From positions 1 through 18,776 of the forward strand of contig DASWWC010000292.1 of the NCBI GenBank assembly GCA_036401055.1: 18,776 nt of DNA, read 5' to 3'. This stretch comes from Pelomonas sp036401055. Its GTDB lineage: Bacteria; Pseudomonadota; Gammaproteobacteria; Burkholderiales; Burkholderiaceae_C. Positions 1-6,598 of this stretch are shown one piece after another (the stretch's first letter is position 1; the number at the start of each line of letters is the position of its first letter). The notes under the pieces are model-generated. The model was not told where the DNA came from and made no database searches. It saw only the letters and a list, made by a program, of their open reading frames with translations. The position numbers were made by a program, and so were the translations under genes.

Positions 1-2
1 CC

Positions 3-404
3 GCGCGCGTGCTGCCCGGCCCCGAGTACGCCGAGTTCGACGCTGCGTCGCGCGAGGCCTTGCTGGCGACCGACTGGACCGTCACGCCGCAAAGCAACCG
101 CATGGGCTACCGGCTGGCCGGCCCGCCCCTCAAGCGCGAGCGCGGCGACGAGCTGCCGTCGCACGGCGTGCTGCCCGGCGTCGTGCAGGTGCCGCCGTCG
201 GGCCAGCCCATCGTGTTGCTGGCCGATGCGCAGACCACCGGCGGCTACCCGAAGATCGCCGTCGTCATCCGCGCCGACCTGTGGAAGCTCGCGCAGCTGC
301 GCCTGGGCGCGACGCTGCGCTTCGTGCCCTGCTCGCCCGAGGAGGCGCTGGCCGCGCTGCGCGAGCGCCAGCGCGACCTGCATCAATGGAGCTACGCGTC
401 ATGA
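3..404 (+). CDS. pxpC: 5-oxoprolinase subunit C (biotin-dependent carboxyltransferase family), C-terminal part
   Basis: The gene is cut by the left edge of the window; the frame is open from position 3, and the GTG at 9 is only an internal codon. The visible 133 residues hold the hallmark C-terminal stretch of the PxpC/KipA family: QSNRMGYRL, followed by GVVQVPPSGQP, LLADAQTTGGYPK and a terminal segment. With PxpA and PxpB it forms the bacterial ATP-dependent 5-oxoprolinase, which opens 5-oxoproline (a glutamine breakdown product) to glutamate in the cytoplasm. The stop codon overlaps the start of the next gene (ATGA at 401-404), so translation is probably coupled to pxpA. PxpB is not visible and would be expected just upstream. 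Older annotations call such proteins urea amidolyase-like or allophanate hydrolase subunit 2, but the pxpA neighbour supports the oxoprolinase role. Confidence 0.93.
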   Translation, partial: ARVLPGPEYAEFDAASREALLATDWTVTPQSNRMGYRLAGPPLKRERGDELPSHGVLPGVVQVPPSGQPIVLLADAQTTGGYPKIAVVIRADLWKLAQLRLGATLRFVPCSPEEALAALRERQRDLHQWSYAS

Positions 405-1141
405 ACCTTCATGTGGACCTGAACGCCGACCTCGGCGAAGGCGCACCCGACGACGCCGAACTGCTGGCGCTGGTCAGCGCCGCCAACATCGCCTGCGGCT
501 GGCATGCCGGCGACGCGCGCCTGATGCAGGCCACCGTGGCGGCGGCGCTGGCGCGCGGCGTGGCCGTCGGCGCCCACCCCAGCTACCCCGACCGCGACAA
601 CTTCGGCCGCCGCGAGATGCAGCTGTCGCCCGCCGACCTGCGCGCCGACCTGATCTACCAGATCGGCGCGCTGGACGCGCTGGTGCGTGCGCAGGGCGGC
701 CGGCTGCACCACGTGAAGCCGCATGGCGCGCTCTACAACCAGGCCGCACGCGACCCGGCGCTGGCCGACGCCGTCGCCGCTGCGGTGCTCGACGTGAATC
801 CCGGCCTCGCGGTCTACGGCCTGGCCGGCAGCGAACTGCTGCGCGCCGCCGAGCGCGCCGGCCTGCGTGCCGTGTCCGAGGTGTTCGCCGACCGCGGCTA
901 CCGCGCCGACGGCAGCCTGGTGCCGCGCGGCCAGCCCGGCGCGTTCATTGCCGACGTGGACGAGGCCGTCGCCCGCACGCTGCGCATGGTGCGCGAGGGC
1001 GTCGTCGTGGCGGTCGGCGGCGAGACCGTGCCGCTGCTCGCGCAGACGATCTGCCTGCACGGCGACGGCCCGCACGCGCTCGCGTTCGCGCGGGCGCTGC
1101 ACGCGGCACTGATCGACGCTGGCGTGCGCGTGACCGCGTGA
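401..1141 (+). CDS. pxpA: 5-oxoprolinase subunit A (LamB/YcsF family)
   Basis: This 246-residue protein has the usual family length of about 250. It opens with the family signature LNADLGEG, followed by NIACGWHAGD, VAVGAHPSYPDRDNFGRR and VKPHGALYN, which are the conserved blocks of LamB/YcsF proteins and carry the putative active-site Asp, His and Lys residues. It is the PxpA component that acts with PxpB and PxpC in ATP-dependent cleavage of 5-oxoproline to glutamate. The start at 401 is chosen because the signature begins a few residues after it and because it overlaps the pxpC stop as ATGA. In-frame codons further upstream would run through pxpC and are rejected. The next gene begins 2 bases after the stop, so the block continues as one operon. 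Confidence 0.96.
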   Translation: MNLHVDLNADLGEGAPDDAELLALVSAANIACGWHAGDARLMQATVAAALARGVAVGAHPSYPDRDNFGRREMQLSPADLRADLIYQIGALDALVRAQGGRLHHVKPHGALYNQAARDPALADAVAAAVLDVNPGLAVYGLAGSELLRAAERAGLRAVSEVFADRGYRADGSLVPRGQPGAFIADVDEAVARTLRMVREGVVVAVGGETVPLLAQTICLHGDGPHALAFARALHAALIDAGVRVTA

Positions 1142-1143
1142 CG

Positions 1144-2136
1144 ATGCAGGACGAACTCTTCGCAGCCGGCACGCCGCCGCAGGAAAAGAAGCCGCGGGGC
1201 GTGCAGCCCGCGCCGGCCGGCGACGACGACCTGGCGCTCGCCGCCGCGCTGTCGCCGCATATCCACCTCGGCACCTCCACCTGGAGCTACCCCGGCTGGC
1301 AGGGCCTGGTGTGGGCCGGCCGGCACAGCGAGTCCACGCTGGCCCGCACCGGCCTGCCCGCCTACGCAGCGCATCCGCTGCTGCGCGCCGTGGGCATCGA
1401 CCGCGGCTTCTACAAGCCGCTGGCCGCCAGCGAGTTCCAGCGCTACGCCGAACAGGTGCCGGCGGGCTTCCGCTTCACGGTGAAGGCGCCCAGCCTGGTG
1501 ACCGACGCGCTGATCCGCAACGAGGACGGTCGCGGCCAGCAGCCCAACCCCTTGTTCCTCGACGCGGCCGTGGCGCGGCAGGACTTCATCGAGCCCGCCA
1601 TCGAAGGCCTGGCCAGCAAGATCGGCGCGCTGGTGTTCCAGATCAGCCCGCTGCCCGGCGGCCTGCTGGCGCAGATGCCGGCGCAGCTGGACCGCCTGCA
1701 CGCGCTGCTGCGCGCCCTGCCCGCGCTGCCGGCCGGCGTCGTCGCCGTGGAGGTGCGCGACACGGCCTGGTTGAGCACCGAGTTCGCCGCGCTGCTGCGC
1801 GACACCGGCGCGCGCTACTGCCTGGGCCTGCATCCCAAGCTGCCGCCGCTGGCCGAGCAGCTGCCGCTGCTGCGTGCGCTGTGGCCCGGGCCGCTGGTGG
1901 CGCGCTGGAACCTGAACCGCCTGCACGGCGCCTACGGCTACGAGGACGCGGAGAAGAAGTACGGCGAGTTCGCCGAGATGCTGGACCCCGACCCCGACAC
2001 GCGCGCTGAGCTGGCCCGCGTCATCCGCGGCACGGCCGGTGCCGGGCAGGACTGCTTCGTGACCATCTCCAACAAGGCCGAGGGCTCGGCGCCGCTGAGC
2101 GTGCGCGCGCTGGCGCAGGCGGTTCTGGGCGGCTGA
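1144..2136 (+). CDS. DUF72 domain-containing protein
   Basis: This 330-residue protein belongs to the DUF72 (YecE-like) family, a TIM-barrel-like group whose biochemical function is not established. Visible family features are the barrel-opening segment HLGTSTWSYPGWQG near residue 40, FRFTVKAPS, the VAVEVRD segment, and a C-terminal block containing YGYEDAEKKYGEF. The first 35 or so residues are a proline- and charge-rich lead without obvious fold. The ATG at 1144 lies 2 bases after the pxpA stop, suggesting co-transcription with pxpAC, but nothing in the sequence ties the protein to oxoproline metabolism. The same frame stays open far upstream through pxpA because of the high GC content; that extension is an artefact. 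Confidence 0.9.
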   Translation: MQDELFAAGTPPQEKKPRGVQPAPAGDDDLALAAALSPHIHLGTSTWSYPGWQGLVWAGRHSESTLARTGLPAYAAHPLLRAVGIDRGFYKPLAASEFQRYAEQVPAGFRFTVKAPSLVTDALIRNEDGRGQQPNPLFLDAAVARQDFIEPAIEGLASKIGALVFQISPLPGGLLAQMPAQLDRLHALLRALPALPAGVVAVEVRDTAWLSTEFAALLRDTGARYCLGLHPKLPPLAEQLPLLRALWPGPLVARWNLNRLHGAYGYEDAEKKYGEFAEMLDPDPDTRAELARVIRGTAGAGQDCFVTISNKAEGSAPLSVRALAQAVLGG

Positions 2137-2244
2137 TAGTCCTGTTCCTACAGCCATCTCCCCGCTGGTCCGACCCGTTAGCGAAGCCCGCACAGGCACA
2201 GTGACTTCACCGCGGCATCGCCGCATCTCACCGAAGGAGTCACC

Positions 2245-2472
2245 ATGAACTGGGATCGCATCGAAGGTCAATGGAAACAAGTCACCGGCAAGGTGCGCGA
2301 GCAATGGGGCAAGCTGACCGACGACGACCTCGACGTCGTCGCCGGCCGCCGCGACCAGCTGGCCGGCAAGATCCAGGAGCGCTACGGCGTCGCCAAGGAC
2401 GAGGCCGAGAAGCAGATCGCGAGCTGGGAGCGCCGCGCGACGGACGACTGGTTCACCAAGGACAAGGTCTGA
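2245..2472 (+). CDS. CsbD family stress-response protein
   Basis: This 75-residue, highly charged soluble protein matches the CsbD family throughout: MNWDRIEGQWKQ at the N-terminus, VTGKVREQWGKLTDDDL, then GRRDQLAGKIQERYG and a lysine/glutamate-rich helical end. CsbD proteins are small general-stress proteins of unknown mechanism, induced by sigma-B in Bacillus and widespread in Proteobacteria. The start is fixed by GAAGGAG at 2233-2239, six bases before the ATG. It stands alone: a 108-base spacer separates it from the DUF72 gene, and a clear terminator follows. The spacer contains only a 5-bp inverted repeat at 2212-2224, and no convincing promoter could be picked out. Confidence 0.93.
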   Translation: MNWDRIEGQWKQVTGKVREQWGKLTDDDLDVVAGRRDQLAGKIQERYGVAKDEAEKQIASWERRATDDWFTKDKV

Positions 2473-2495
2473 GGCCGCCGACCACCCACGGCACC

Positions 2496-2520
2496 GGCCG
2501 CCCCTCGGGGCGGCCTTCTT
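2496..2520 (+). terminator. Rho-independent terminator after the CsbD gene
   Basis: A 9-bp GC-only inverted repeat (GGCCGCCCC / GGGGCGGCC) with a minimal TC loop, most likely opened to a CTCG tetraloop, is followed at once by TTCTTCTT. It starts 24 bases after the CsbD stop. The U-rich side lies only on the plus strand, so it serves the CsbD transcript rather than the leftward gene that ends at 2536. Confidence 0.8.
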
Positions 2521-2535
2521 CTTGCCGATCCGCCA

Positions 2536-2784
2536 TCAGCCCCCGGCCGCAGGCTTCTTCGCAGTCCTCGCAGTCTTCGCAGCGGCACGGCGGCGCGGTG
2601 CGGCGGCCGGCCATGGCGGGGCCGGCGGCAGGTTGCCGCCCTCGGCCTCCCAGCGGTTCACCTCGTCGCGGTGGCGCCGGCCTTCGTCGCGGCCGCGCTG
2701 CGTCTGCGGCCGCTGGATGAGTTGTTGCACGAGCTTGGCCGCCAGGCCGGAGGCGGCGACCAGGGCAATGACCTGCTTGATCAT
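2536..2784 (-). CDS. small basic hypothetical protein
   Basis: This 82-residue protein is not assigned to a family. Residues 1-20 (MIKQVIALVAASGLAAKLVQ) form a short hydrophobic or amphipathic helix that could touch or span the membrane. The middle is strongly charged (RPQTQRGRDEGRRHRDEVNRWEAEGG), and the end is a Pro/Ala/Lys/Arg-rich tail resembling the tails of DNA- or polyanion-binding proteins. The start is supported by AGGAGA a few bases upstream on the minus strand. It lies downstream of the RNA-ligase-like gene in the same direction with an 86-base gap, so it may be read through from that gene or have its own promoter. Confidence 0.65.
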   Translation of the reverse strand: MIKQVIALVAASGLAAKLVQQLIQRPQTQRGRDEGRRHRDEVNRWEAEGGNLPPAPPWPAAAPRRRAAAKTARTAKKPAAGG

Positions 2785-2870
2785 GGCGATCTCTCCTGAA
2801 GCGATGCGGCCATGCTGGCGCCATCACCGGGCCAGGGCGGTCGGCCGGCGGCGCTGCCAGCTGTAGGACG

Positions 2871-3416
2871 CTACCCCTGCAGCGGCCAGCGCCGCAGCAC
2901 CTCGTGCCGCGTCTGGCCCTGCACGCTTTTCACCAGCACGAACTCGCTGGCCACCCAGCCGGGTAGGTCCACCGGCCAGGCCGGCGCGGGCTGCTTGTCG
3001 TAGCGCAGCGTCAGGTGCGGCTCGTAGGGGCGGCCGGGTGCCGCGAAGCCATGGGCCACCAGGCGCTCCACCAGGGCGTCGCGCAGCTCGCGCACCGCCT
3101 CCAGGCCCTGACCGCCAGTCAGCACGAAGGGGTGGTGGCGGGCTTCCGCCTCGCCCCAGCTGGCGAAGCGGTCGAACTGCAGGTCGAAGGCCGGCCACGC
3201 CAGCTCCGACGCCGCCCGGCCTGCGGCCGCCAGCAGCCGCTCGTCCGGCTCGCCGTCGAAATAGCCGAAGTAGTGCAGCGTGATGTGGAAGATGCACCGG
3301 GGCCGCAGCCGCGGCGGCAGGCCGCGCGCCTGGTGCTCGGCCATGACGACATGCTCGATGCGCTCGGCCGCCGCCTCGTCCGGCTGCAGCGCGAAGAACA
3401 GCTTGTGGCCGGCCAC
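2871..3416 (-). CDS. thpR: 2'-5' RNA ligase / RNA 2',3'-cyclic phosphodiesterase family protein (2H phosphoesterase)
   Basis: The protein is about 181 residues, close to the usual 175-180. It starts with the typical KLFFALQP strand and carries the two HxT motifs that define 2H phosphoesterases: FHITLHYFG in the first half and EPHLTLRY in the second. The two His-x-Thr pairs form the active site. Family members hydrolyse RNA 2',3'-cyclic phosphates or reversibly join tRNA halves through 2'-5' bonds; the physiological role is uncertain. The start is inferred: GTG at 3416, five bases after the preceding gene stop, puts the first beta strand at residue 5. No ATG fits, and the ribosome site is weak, so translation is probably coupled to the upstream small gene. 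The frame also stays open further upstream, but that part looks like antisense noise. Confidence 0.85.
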   Translation of the reverse strand: MAGHKLFFALQPDEAAAERIEHVVMAEHQARGLPPRLRPRCIFHITLHYFGYFDGEPDERLLAAAGRAASELAWPAFDLQFDRFASWGEAEARHHPFVLTGGQGLEAVRELRDALVERLVAHGFAAPGRPYEPHLTLRYDKQPAPAWPVDLPGWVASEFVLVKSVQGQTRHEVLRRWPLQG

Positions 3417-3421
3417 GCGGC

Positions 3422-3655
3422 TCAGTTCGTGGCGGCGGACGCTGCCTCGGCGGTGCGGCGGGCGGCCTCGTCGATGGAGCCCTGCACCTGCTGCCCCACC
3501 GCCTGCGGCTGGGGCACGGCCGCGGGCTCGGGCTGCGATACCGCGCTCGCGCCTGCCGGCGCCGCCGGCTTCAAGGCGCCGGCCTGCTTCTTGACCAGCG
3601 ACAACACGATGGCCGCGACGATGACGAGGGCAAGGAGGCTGAAAACGGCGCGCAT
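3422..3655 (-). CDS. small single-pass membrane protein, hypothetical
   Basis: This 77-residue protein has an N-terminal hydrophobic segment (residues 4-20, FSLLALVIVAAIVLSLV) followed by a double lysine, then a long Pro/Ala/Gln-rich stretch and an alanine-rich helical tail ending in AASAATN. It looks like a membrane-anchored protein with a low-complexity soluble tail, and no family was recognised. The ATG at 3655 is preferred because the hydrophobic helix begins directly after it. The frame continues upstream to another ATG at 3844, but that would run antisense through the Hsp20 start region. It is the first gene of a leftward pair with the RNA-ligase-like gene (5-base gap) and is divergent from the Hsp20 genes. 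Confidence 0.6.
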   Translation of the reverse strand: MRAVFSLLALVIVAAIVLSLVKKQAGALKPAAPAGASAVSQPEPAAVPQPQAVGQQVQGSIDEAARRTAEAASAATN

Positions 3656-3745
3656 GGTGTTCACGACGAGGTGGGTTGCGCGCCAGCATAGCCGCCGTTC
3701 CGGGCCTGCCCGGCCTCCCCCTAATTCCAGGGACATCGCCCACCC

Positions 3746-3772
3746 CTTGAAATGCGCCGGCCCGCTCCTAAT
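3746..3772 (+). promoter_or_regulatory. sigma-32 (heat-shock) type promoter for the Hsp20 pair, candidate
   Basis: CTTGAAA at 3746-3752 is a perfect match to the sigma-32 -35 element. After 12 bases comes CTCCTAAT (3765-3772), similar to the -10 consensus CCCCATNT. The site lies 60 bases before the first Hsp20 start, where a heat-shock promoter would be expected. The 8-base string CCTAATTC occurs at 3720-3727 and again at 3767-3774; its meaning is unclear. Confidence 0.5.
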
Positions 3773-3831
3773 TCGGCTGCGACCGGCTGGACGCCCCCGG
3801 CCGGTGAACACCACTGAACGGAGATCAAGCC

Positions 3832-4281
3832 ATGTTCCACTCATTGCTGACCCATCCGAACAGCCTGTTCGGACCCTTCGACCGCCTGCACCGCGAGCTG
3901 GACGAACTGCTCGGCTCGGCCGGCCTGCCCGCCAGCATCCGCTCGGTCGCCAGCGGCACGCTGCCGCAGATCAACGTTGGGCGCACGCCGCAGAGCGTGG
4001 AGGTCTATGCCTTCGCGCCCGGCCTGGATGCCAGCAAGATCGAGGTCACCCTCGACCGCGGCGTGCTGCGCCTGGTGGGCGAGCGGACCGCACCCGCGGC
4101 CGGCAGCGAGCGCCAACGCTTCCATGCGCGCGAGCGTGCCACCGGCCGCTTCGACCGCGCCGTCGCGCTGCCCGACGACGTCGACCCGGACCATGTCAAG
4201 GCCAGCTACCGCGACGGGGTGCTGCAGGTCAGCATCGCGCGGCGCGAGGCCGCGCAGCCCAAGCGCATCGCCATCCAGTGA
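3832..4281 (+). CDS. Hsp20/alpha-crystallin family small heat-shock protein (first of a pair)
   Basis: This 149-residue protein is an ATP-independent holdase chaperone that forms oligomers and binds unfolding proteins. It has an N-terminal arm of about 45 residues containing FGPFDRLHRELDELL, then the alpha-crystallin domain (about residues 46-142) with the family strand segments VEVYAFAPGLDASKIEVTL, GVLRLVGER and the late block KASYRDGVLQVSIAR. It ends with an IxI-type motif (RIAIQ), which in this family docks into a neighbouring subunit. GGAGAT lies upstream of the ATG. The second Hsp20 gene starts 28 bases after the stop, so the pair forms an operon and may make mixed oligomers. A sigma-32-like promoter lies upstream. 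Confidence 0.95.
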   Translation: MFHSLLTHPNSLFGPFDRLHRELDELLGSAGLPASIRSVASGTLPQINVGRTPQSVEVYAFAPGLDASKIEVTLDRGVLRLVGERTAPAAGSERQRFHARERATGRFDRAVALPDDVDPDHVKASYRDGVLQVSIARREAAQPKRIAIQ

Positions 4282-4309
4282 TCAAGGCCAGGAAGGAAGG
4301 AGTCACACC

Positions 4310-4702
4310 ATGAACCCGCAAATCACCCCGAGCGACAAGCCCCAGGCCGGCACGGAGGGCGGCTTCGCCGAACGCGCCGTGGCGCCGGCCGTGGACGTGT
4401 TCGAGGACGAAACCGGCATCACGCTGCTCGCCGACATGCCGGGCGTACCGCGCAACGAGCTGGAGCTGCATGTGGAGGGCGATTCGCTGCTCATCGAGGG
4501 CCGGGTGCACCCCGAGGCGCCCCAGGGGCTGGAGGCGGTCTATGCCGAACTGCGCGTGCCGCGCTACCGCCGCAGCTTCACGCTGAGCCGCGAGCTGGAC
4601 ACCGCCCGCATCGACGCCAGCCTGAAGGACGGCGTGCTGACGCTGCGCATCCCCAAGCAGGCCCATGCGCAGCCCCGGCGCATTGCCGTCAGCACGGACT
4701 GA
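4310..4702 (+). CDS. Hsp20/alpha-crystallin family small heat-shock protein (second of a pair)
   Basis: This 130-residue small heat-shock protein has a short N-terminal arm of about 25 residues and the alpha-crystallin domain in the remainder: PAVDVFEDETGITLLADMPG, then LELHVEGDSLLIEGR, a central arginine-rich segment RVPRYRRSFTLS, and ASLKDGVLTLRIPK. The C-terminal anchor is RIAV, close to IxI. The start is fixed by the strong purine run GGAAGGAAGGAG just upstream. The arm is clearly shorter than in the first copy and the two proteins diverge widely, so this is not a recent duplication but resembles the two-class Hsp20 pairs common in Proteobacteria. Confidence 0.95.
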   Translation: MNPQITPSDKPQAGTEGGFAERAVAPAVDVFEDETGITLLADMPGVPRNELELHVEGDSLLIEGRVHPEAPQGLEAVYAELRVPRYRRSFTLSRELDTARIDASLKDGVLTLRIPKQAHAQPRRIAVSTD

Positions 4703-4731
4703 GACGGGCTCAAACGCGCGCCCTTCGCCCC

Positions 4732-4771
4732 GCCTCACGGCCCAGCCGCCGTGCGCGGACCGCCGTGAGGC
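4732..4771 (+). terminator. stem-loop after the Hsp20 operon, possible terminator
   Basis: A perfect 10-bp inverted repeat (GCCTCACGGC at 4732-4741, GCCGTGAGGC at 4762-4771) encloses a 20-base loop and starts 29 bases after the second Hsp20 stop. The downstream side is CTCCTCGTGTTGTTG, which is only moderately T-rich, so it may be a weak terminator or an mRNA-stabilising hairpin. Confidence 0.5.
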
Positions 4772-4821
4772 CTCCTCGTGTTGTTGAGCCGCCAGCACCG
4801 ATTCGGAAGAGGTACTGAATC

Positions 4822-4986
4822 ATGGCCAAGCCGATTGCTCGCCCTGCTGCGCCGAAGCGCTCCCCGCGCCCGCGCGCAGCCATGACCCCCTCGCAGATCC
4901 ACGCCTACCTGCTCGCACGCGAGACGCTGCGCCGCGCGGCCCGGGTCGCCGCCGCGGCCTACAGCCCGCCGCAGACCCGCCCATGA
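4822..4986 (+). CDS. small basic hypothetical protein (54 residues)
   Basis: This short open frame has a good ribosome site (GGAAGAGG at 4805-4812) before its ATG, and its stop overlaps the start of the next gene as ATGA at 4983-4986, which argues that it is real. The first 20 residues are rich in Lys, Arg, Pro and Ala (MAKPIARPAAPKRSPRPRAA). They are followed by a probable helix with TPSQIHAYLLARETLRRAARV and a Pro-rich end. No family was recognised. The composition resembles small nucleic-acid-binding or ribosome-associated proteins, but no function is claimed. An internal ATG at codon 21 could give a 34-residue form. Confidence 0.55.
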   Translation: MAKPIARPAAPKRSPRPRAAMTPSQIHAYLLARETLRRAARVAAAAYSPPQTRP

Positions 4987-5243
4987 GCGCCGAGTGCTAC
5001 CGGGTCCGGGTGCCGGAAGGCCGGCGGCTGAGCGGCTTCACGGTGGCCGGGCAGCGCGTCCCCATCCTGCCGGGCGAGTACCACGTGCACCGCCTGCCGT
5101 CCAAGGTGCCGTTGGCGGGAGGTGCCGCCTGGCGCTTCGTCGGCGCCCACGGGCGCTACGGCGACGTCCACATCAGCCTGCCCGAGGGCTGCGACATGGG
5201 TCAGGCCTGGTCCGTCGAAGTGCGGCCGGCCGAGGCGCCCTGA
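4983..5243 (+). CDS. hypothetical protein (86 residues)
   Basis: The gene is coupled to the preceding small gene by an ATGA overlap. The 86-residue product looks beta-rich, with alternating hydrophobic strands: CYRVRVPEGRRLSGFTVAGQR, then PILPGEYHVHRLP, AAWRFVGAHGRYGDVHISLPEG and AWSVEVRPAEAP. It has no signal peptide, membrane helix or cysteine pair, and no family was recognised. The pattern suggests a small beta-barrel or sandwich. Its position between the Hsp20 pair and the FNR-type promoter suggests a stress-island protein of unknown role. Confidence 0.6.
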   Translation: MSAECYRVRVPEGRRLSGFTVAGQRVPILPGEYHVHRLPSKVPLAGGAAWRFVGAHGRYGDVHISLPEGCDMGQAWSVEVRPAEAP

Positions 5244-5272
5244 GCCCGCCCGCAGCGGCAATCCGGGCCGGC

Positions 5273-5314
5273 TTGATGCAACGCAAGGCCGCCCGCACCG
5301 CCGGCCACTACGCT
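5273..5314 (+). promoter_or_regulatory. FNR/ANR-type box with spaced -10 element (class II promoter), candidate
   Basis: TTGATGCAACGCAA at 5273-5286 matches the FNR consensus TTGAT-N4-ATCAA at 8 of 10 defined positions. Exactly 22 bases further lies TACGCT (5309-5314), a plausible -10 hexamer. That spacing places the box centre at about -41.5 relative to a start near 5321, as in class II FNR/CRP-family activation. It would drive the DUF2892, adhP and acyl-CoA synthetase/GNAT genes under low oxygen. Confidence 0.5.
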
Positions 5315-5322
5315 GATCTGGC

Positions 5323-5339
5323 CTGAGCAGGGTGCTCAG
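5323..5339. repeat. 7-bp inverted repeat in the leader of the DUF2892 operon
   Basis: CTGAGCA at 5323-5329 and TGCTCAG at 5333-5339 form a perfect hairpin with a 3-base GGG loop. It begins at or just after the predicted transcription start (about 5321) and ends 15 bases before the DUF2892 start codon, close to its ribosome site at 5345-5350. It could stabilise the 5' end of the mRNA or be an operator; no protein can be named. Confidence 0.35.
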
Positions 5340-5354
5340 TGGCTGGAGAGCGTC

Positions 5355-5531
5355 ATGGCGATGAATGTGGGTTCCCTGGATCGCGTCCTTCGCGTCGCGG
5401 CGGGCGCGGCGCTGGTGGCGGCGGCCGCGCTGGGTTTCATCAGCCCCATCGGCTACGTCGGGCTGGTCCCGCTGCTGACCGGGCTGGTCGGCTATTGCCC
5501 GGCCTACCGGCTGTTCGGACGCCGCTCCTGA
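5355..5531 (+). CDS. DUF2892 / YgaP-like transmembrane domain protein
   Basis: This 58-residue membrane protein matches the DUF2892 (YgaP-like inner membrane) family. It opens with the typical NVGSLDRVLRVAAGAAL, continues with a first hydrophobic helix and a second around GYVGLVPLLTGLVGYCPAY, and ends in LFGRRS. The GYCPAY block with its single cysteine is the most conserved part of the family. In YgaP the domain is fused to a rhodanese, but here it stands alone, as is common. GGAGAG at 5345-5350 supports the ATG at 5355; an ATG two codons later is possible. It is the first gene behind the FNR-like box, and adhP follows after 29 bases. The function is unknown. Confidence 0.85.
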   Translation: MAMNVGSLDRVLRVAAGAALVAAAALGFISPIGYVGLVPLLTGLVGYCPAYRLFGRRS

Positions 5532-5560
5532 GCGCGGCCCAGCACCACCCAGGAGCCGCC

Positions 5561-6583
5561 ATGCCCACGATGAAAGCCGCCGTCGTCCGCGCCTACCGCG
5601 AACCGCTGAGCCTGGAGGAGATGCCCGTTCCCGACGTGCCGCCGGGCCGCATCCTCGTCAAGGTGGCCGCCTGCGGCGTCTGCCATACCGACCTGCACGC
5701 GGCCGACGGCGACTGGCCGGTGCAGCCGCCGCTGCCCTTCATTCCCGGCCACGAGGGTGTCGGGCACGTGGCCGCCGTGGGCGCGGGCGTGCGCAACATC
5801 CGCGAGGGCGACCGCGTCGGCGTGCCCTGGCTGCACACGGCCTGCGGCCACTGCGAGCACTGCCTGACGGGCTGGGAGACGCTGTGCGACGGCCAGCAGA
5901 TGACCGGCTACACGGTCAACGGCGGTTTTGCCGAATACGTGCTGGCAGACCCCGCCTACGTGGGCCACCTGCCCGACGGCCTGTCCTTCGAGTCGCTGGC
6001 GCCCATCCTGTGCGCCGGCGTGACGGTCTACAAGGGCCTGAAGGTGCTCGACGCACGGCCCGGCCAGTGGGTGGCCATCGTGGGCGTGGGCGGCCTGGGC
6101 CACCTGGCCGTGCAGTACGCGCGCGCCATGGGCTTTCACGTCGCCGCGGTGGACATCGACCGCAGCCGGCTGCAGCTGGCCCAGCGCCTGGGCGCCGAGC
6201 TGTGCGTCAACGCCGCCGAGCAGGACCCTGTTGCGGTGCTGCAGCAGGAACTGCGCGGCGTGCACGGGGCGCTGGTGACGGCCGTGTCGCGCGAATCCTT
6301 CGCTCAGTCGCTGGGCATGCTGCACAAGCGCGGCACCATGTCCATGGTGGGCCTGCCGCCCGGTGACTTCGCGCTGCCGATCTTCGACGTCGTGCTCAAT
6401 GCCAAGACCGTGCGCGGCTCCATCGTCGGTACCCGCCAGGACCTGGCCGAGGCGCTGCAGTTCGCCGCCGAGGGCGTGGTGCACGCGAGCACCACGACGC
6501 ATCGCCTCGAAGACATCAACCGCGTCCTCGACGGACTCCGGCACGGCCGCATCGATGGCCGGGCGGTGCTCAGCTTCGCCTGA
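5561..6583 (+). CDS. adhP: zinc-dependent alcohol dehydrogenase, AdhP type
   Basis: This 340-residue medium-chain dehydrogenase interconverts primary alcohols (ethanol and similar) and aldehydes with NAD(H) in the cytoplasm. The catalytic zinc site is complete: Cys41 in GVCHTDLH, His64-Glu65 in PGHEGVGHV and Cys151 in LCAGVTVYKGL. The structural zinc lobe is present as Cys95, Cys98, Cys101 and Cys109. The Rossmann motif GVGGLG lies at 175-180, and the acidic residues in AVDIDRS indicate a preference for NAD over NADP. AGGAG precedes the ATG at 5561; the frame is open further upstream, but that covers the DUF2892 gene. With the FNR-type promoter upstream, a role in fermentative redox balance at low oxygen is likely. 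The next gene starts 15 bases after the stop. Confidence 0.95.
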   Translation: MPTMKAAVVRAYREPLSLEEMPVPDVPPGRILVKVAACGVCHTDLHAADGDWPVQPPLPFIPGHEGVGHVAAVGAGVRNIREGDRVGVPWLHTACGHCEHCLTGWETLCDGQQMTGYTVNGGFAEYVLADPAYVGHLPDGLSFESLAPILCAGVTVYKGLKVLDARPGQWVAIVGVGGLGHLAVQYARAMGFHVAAVDIDRSRLQLAQRLGAELCVNAAEQDPVAVLQQELRGVHGALVTAVSRESFAQSLGMLHKRGTMSMVGLPPGDFALPIFDVVLNAKTVRGSIVGTRQDLAEALQFAAEGVVHASTTTHRLEDINRVLDGLRHGRIDGRAVLSFA

Positions 6584-6598
6584 GCACTTGAGACGCAC

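Noticed and set aside
226..1143. Long upstream extension of the DUF72 frame
   Set aside because: Covers pxpA in another frame and is Arg/Pro/Ala-rich; the DUF72 fold starts after 1144.
3656..3844. Extension of the small membrane protein to an ATG at 3844 (minus strand)
   Set aside because: It would run antisense through the Hsp20 promoter and start, and would bury the N-terminal membrane helix inside the protein.
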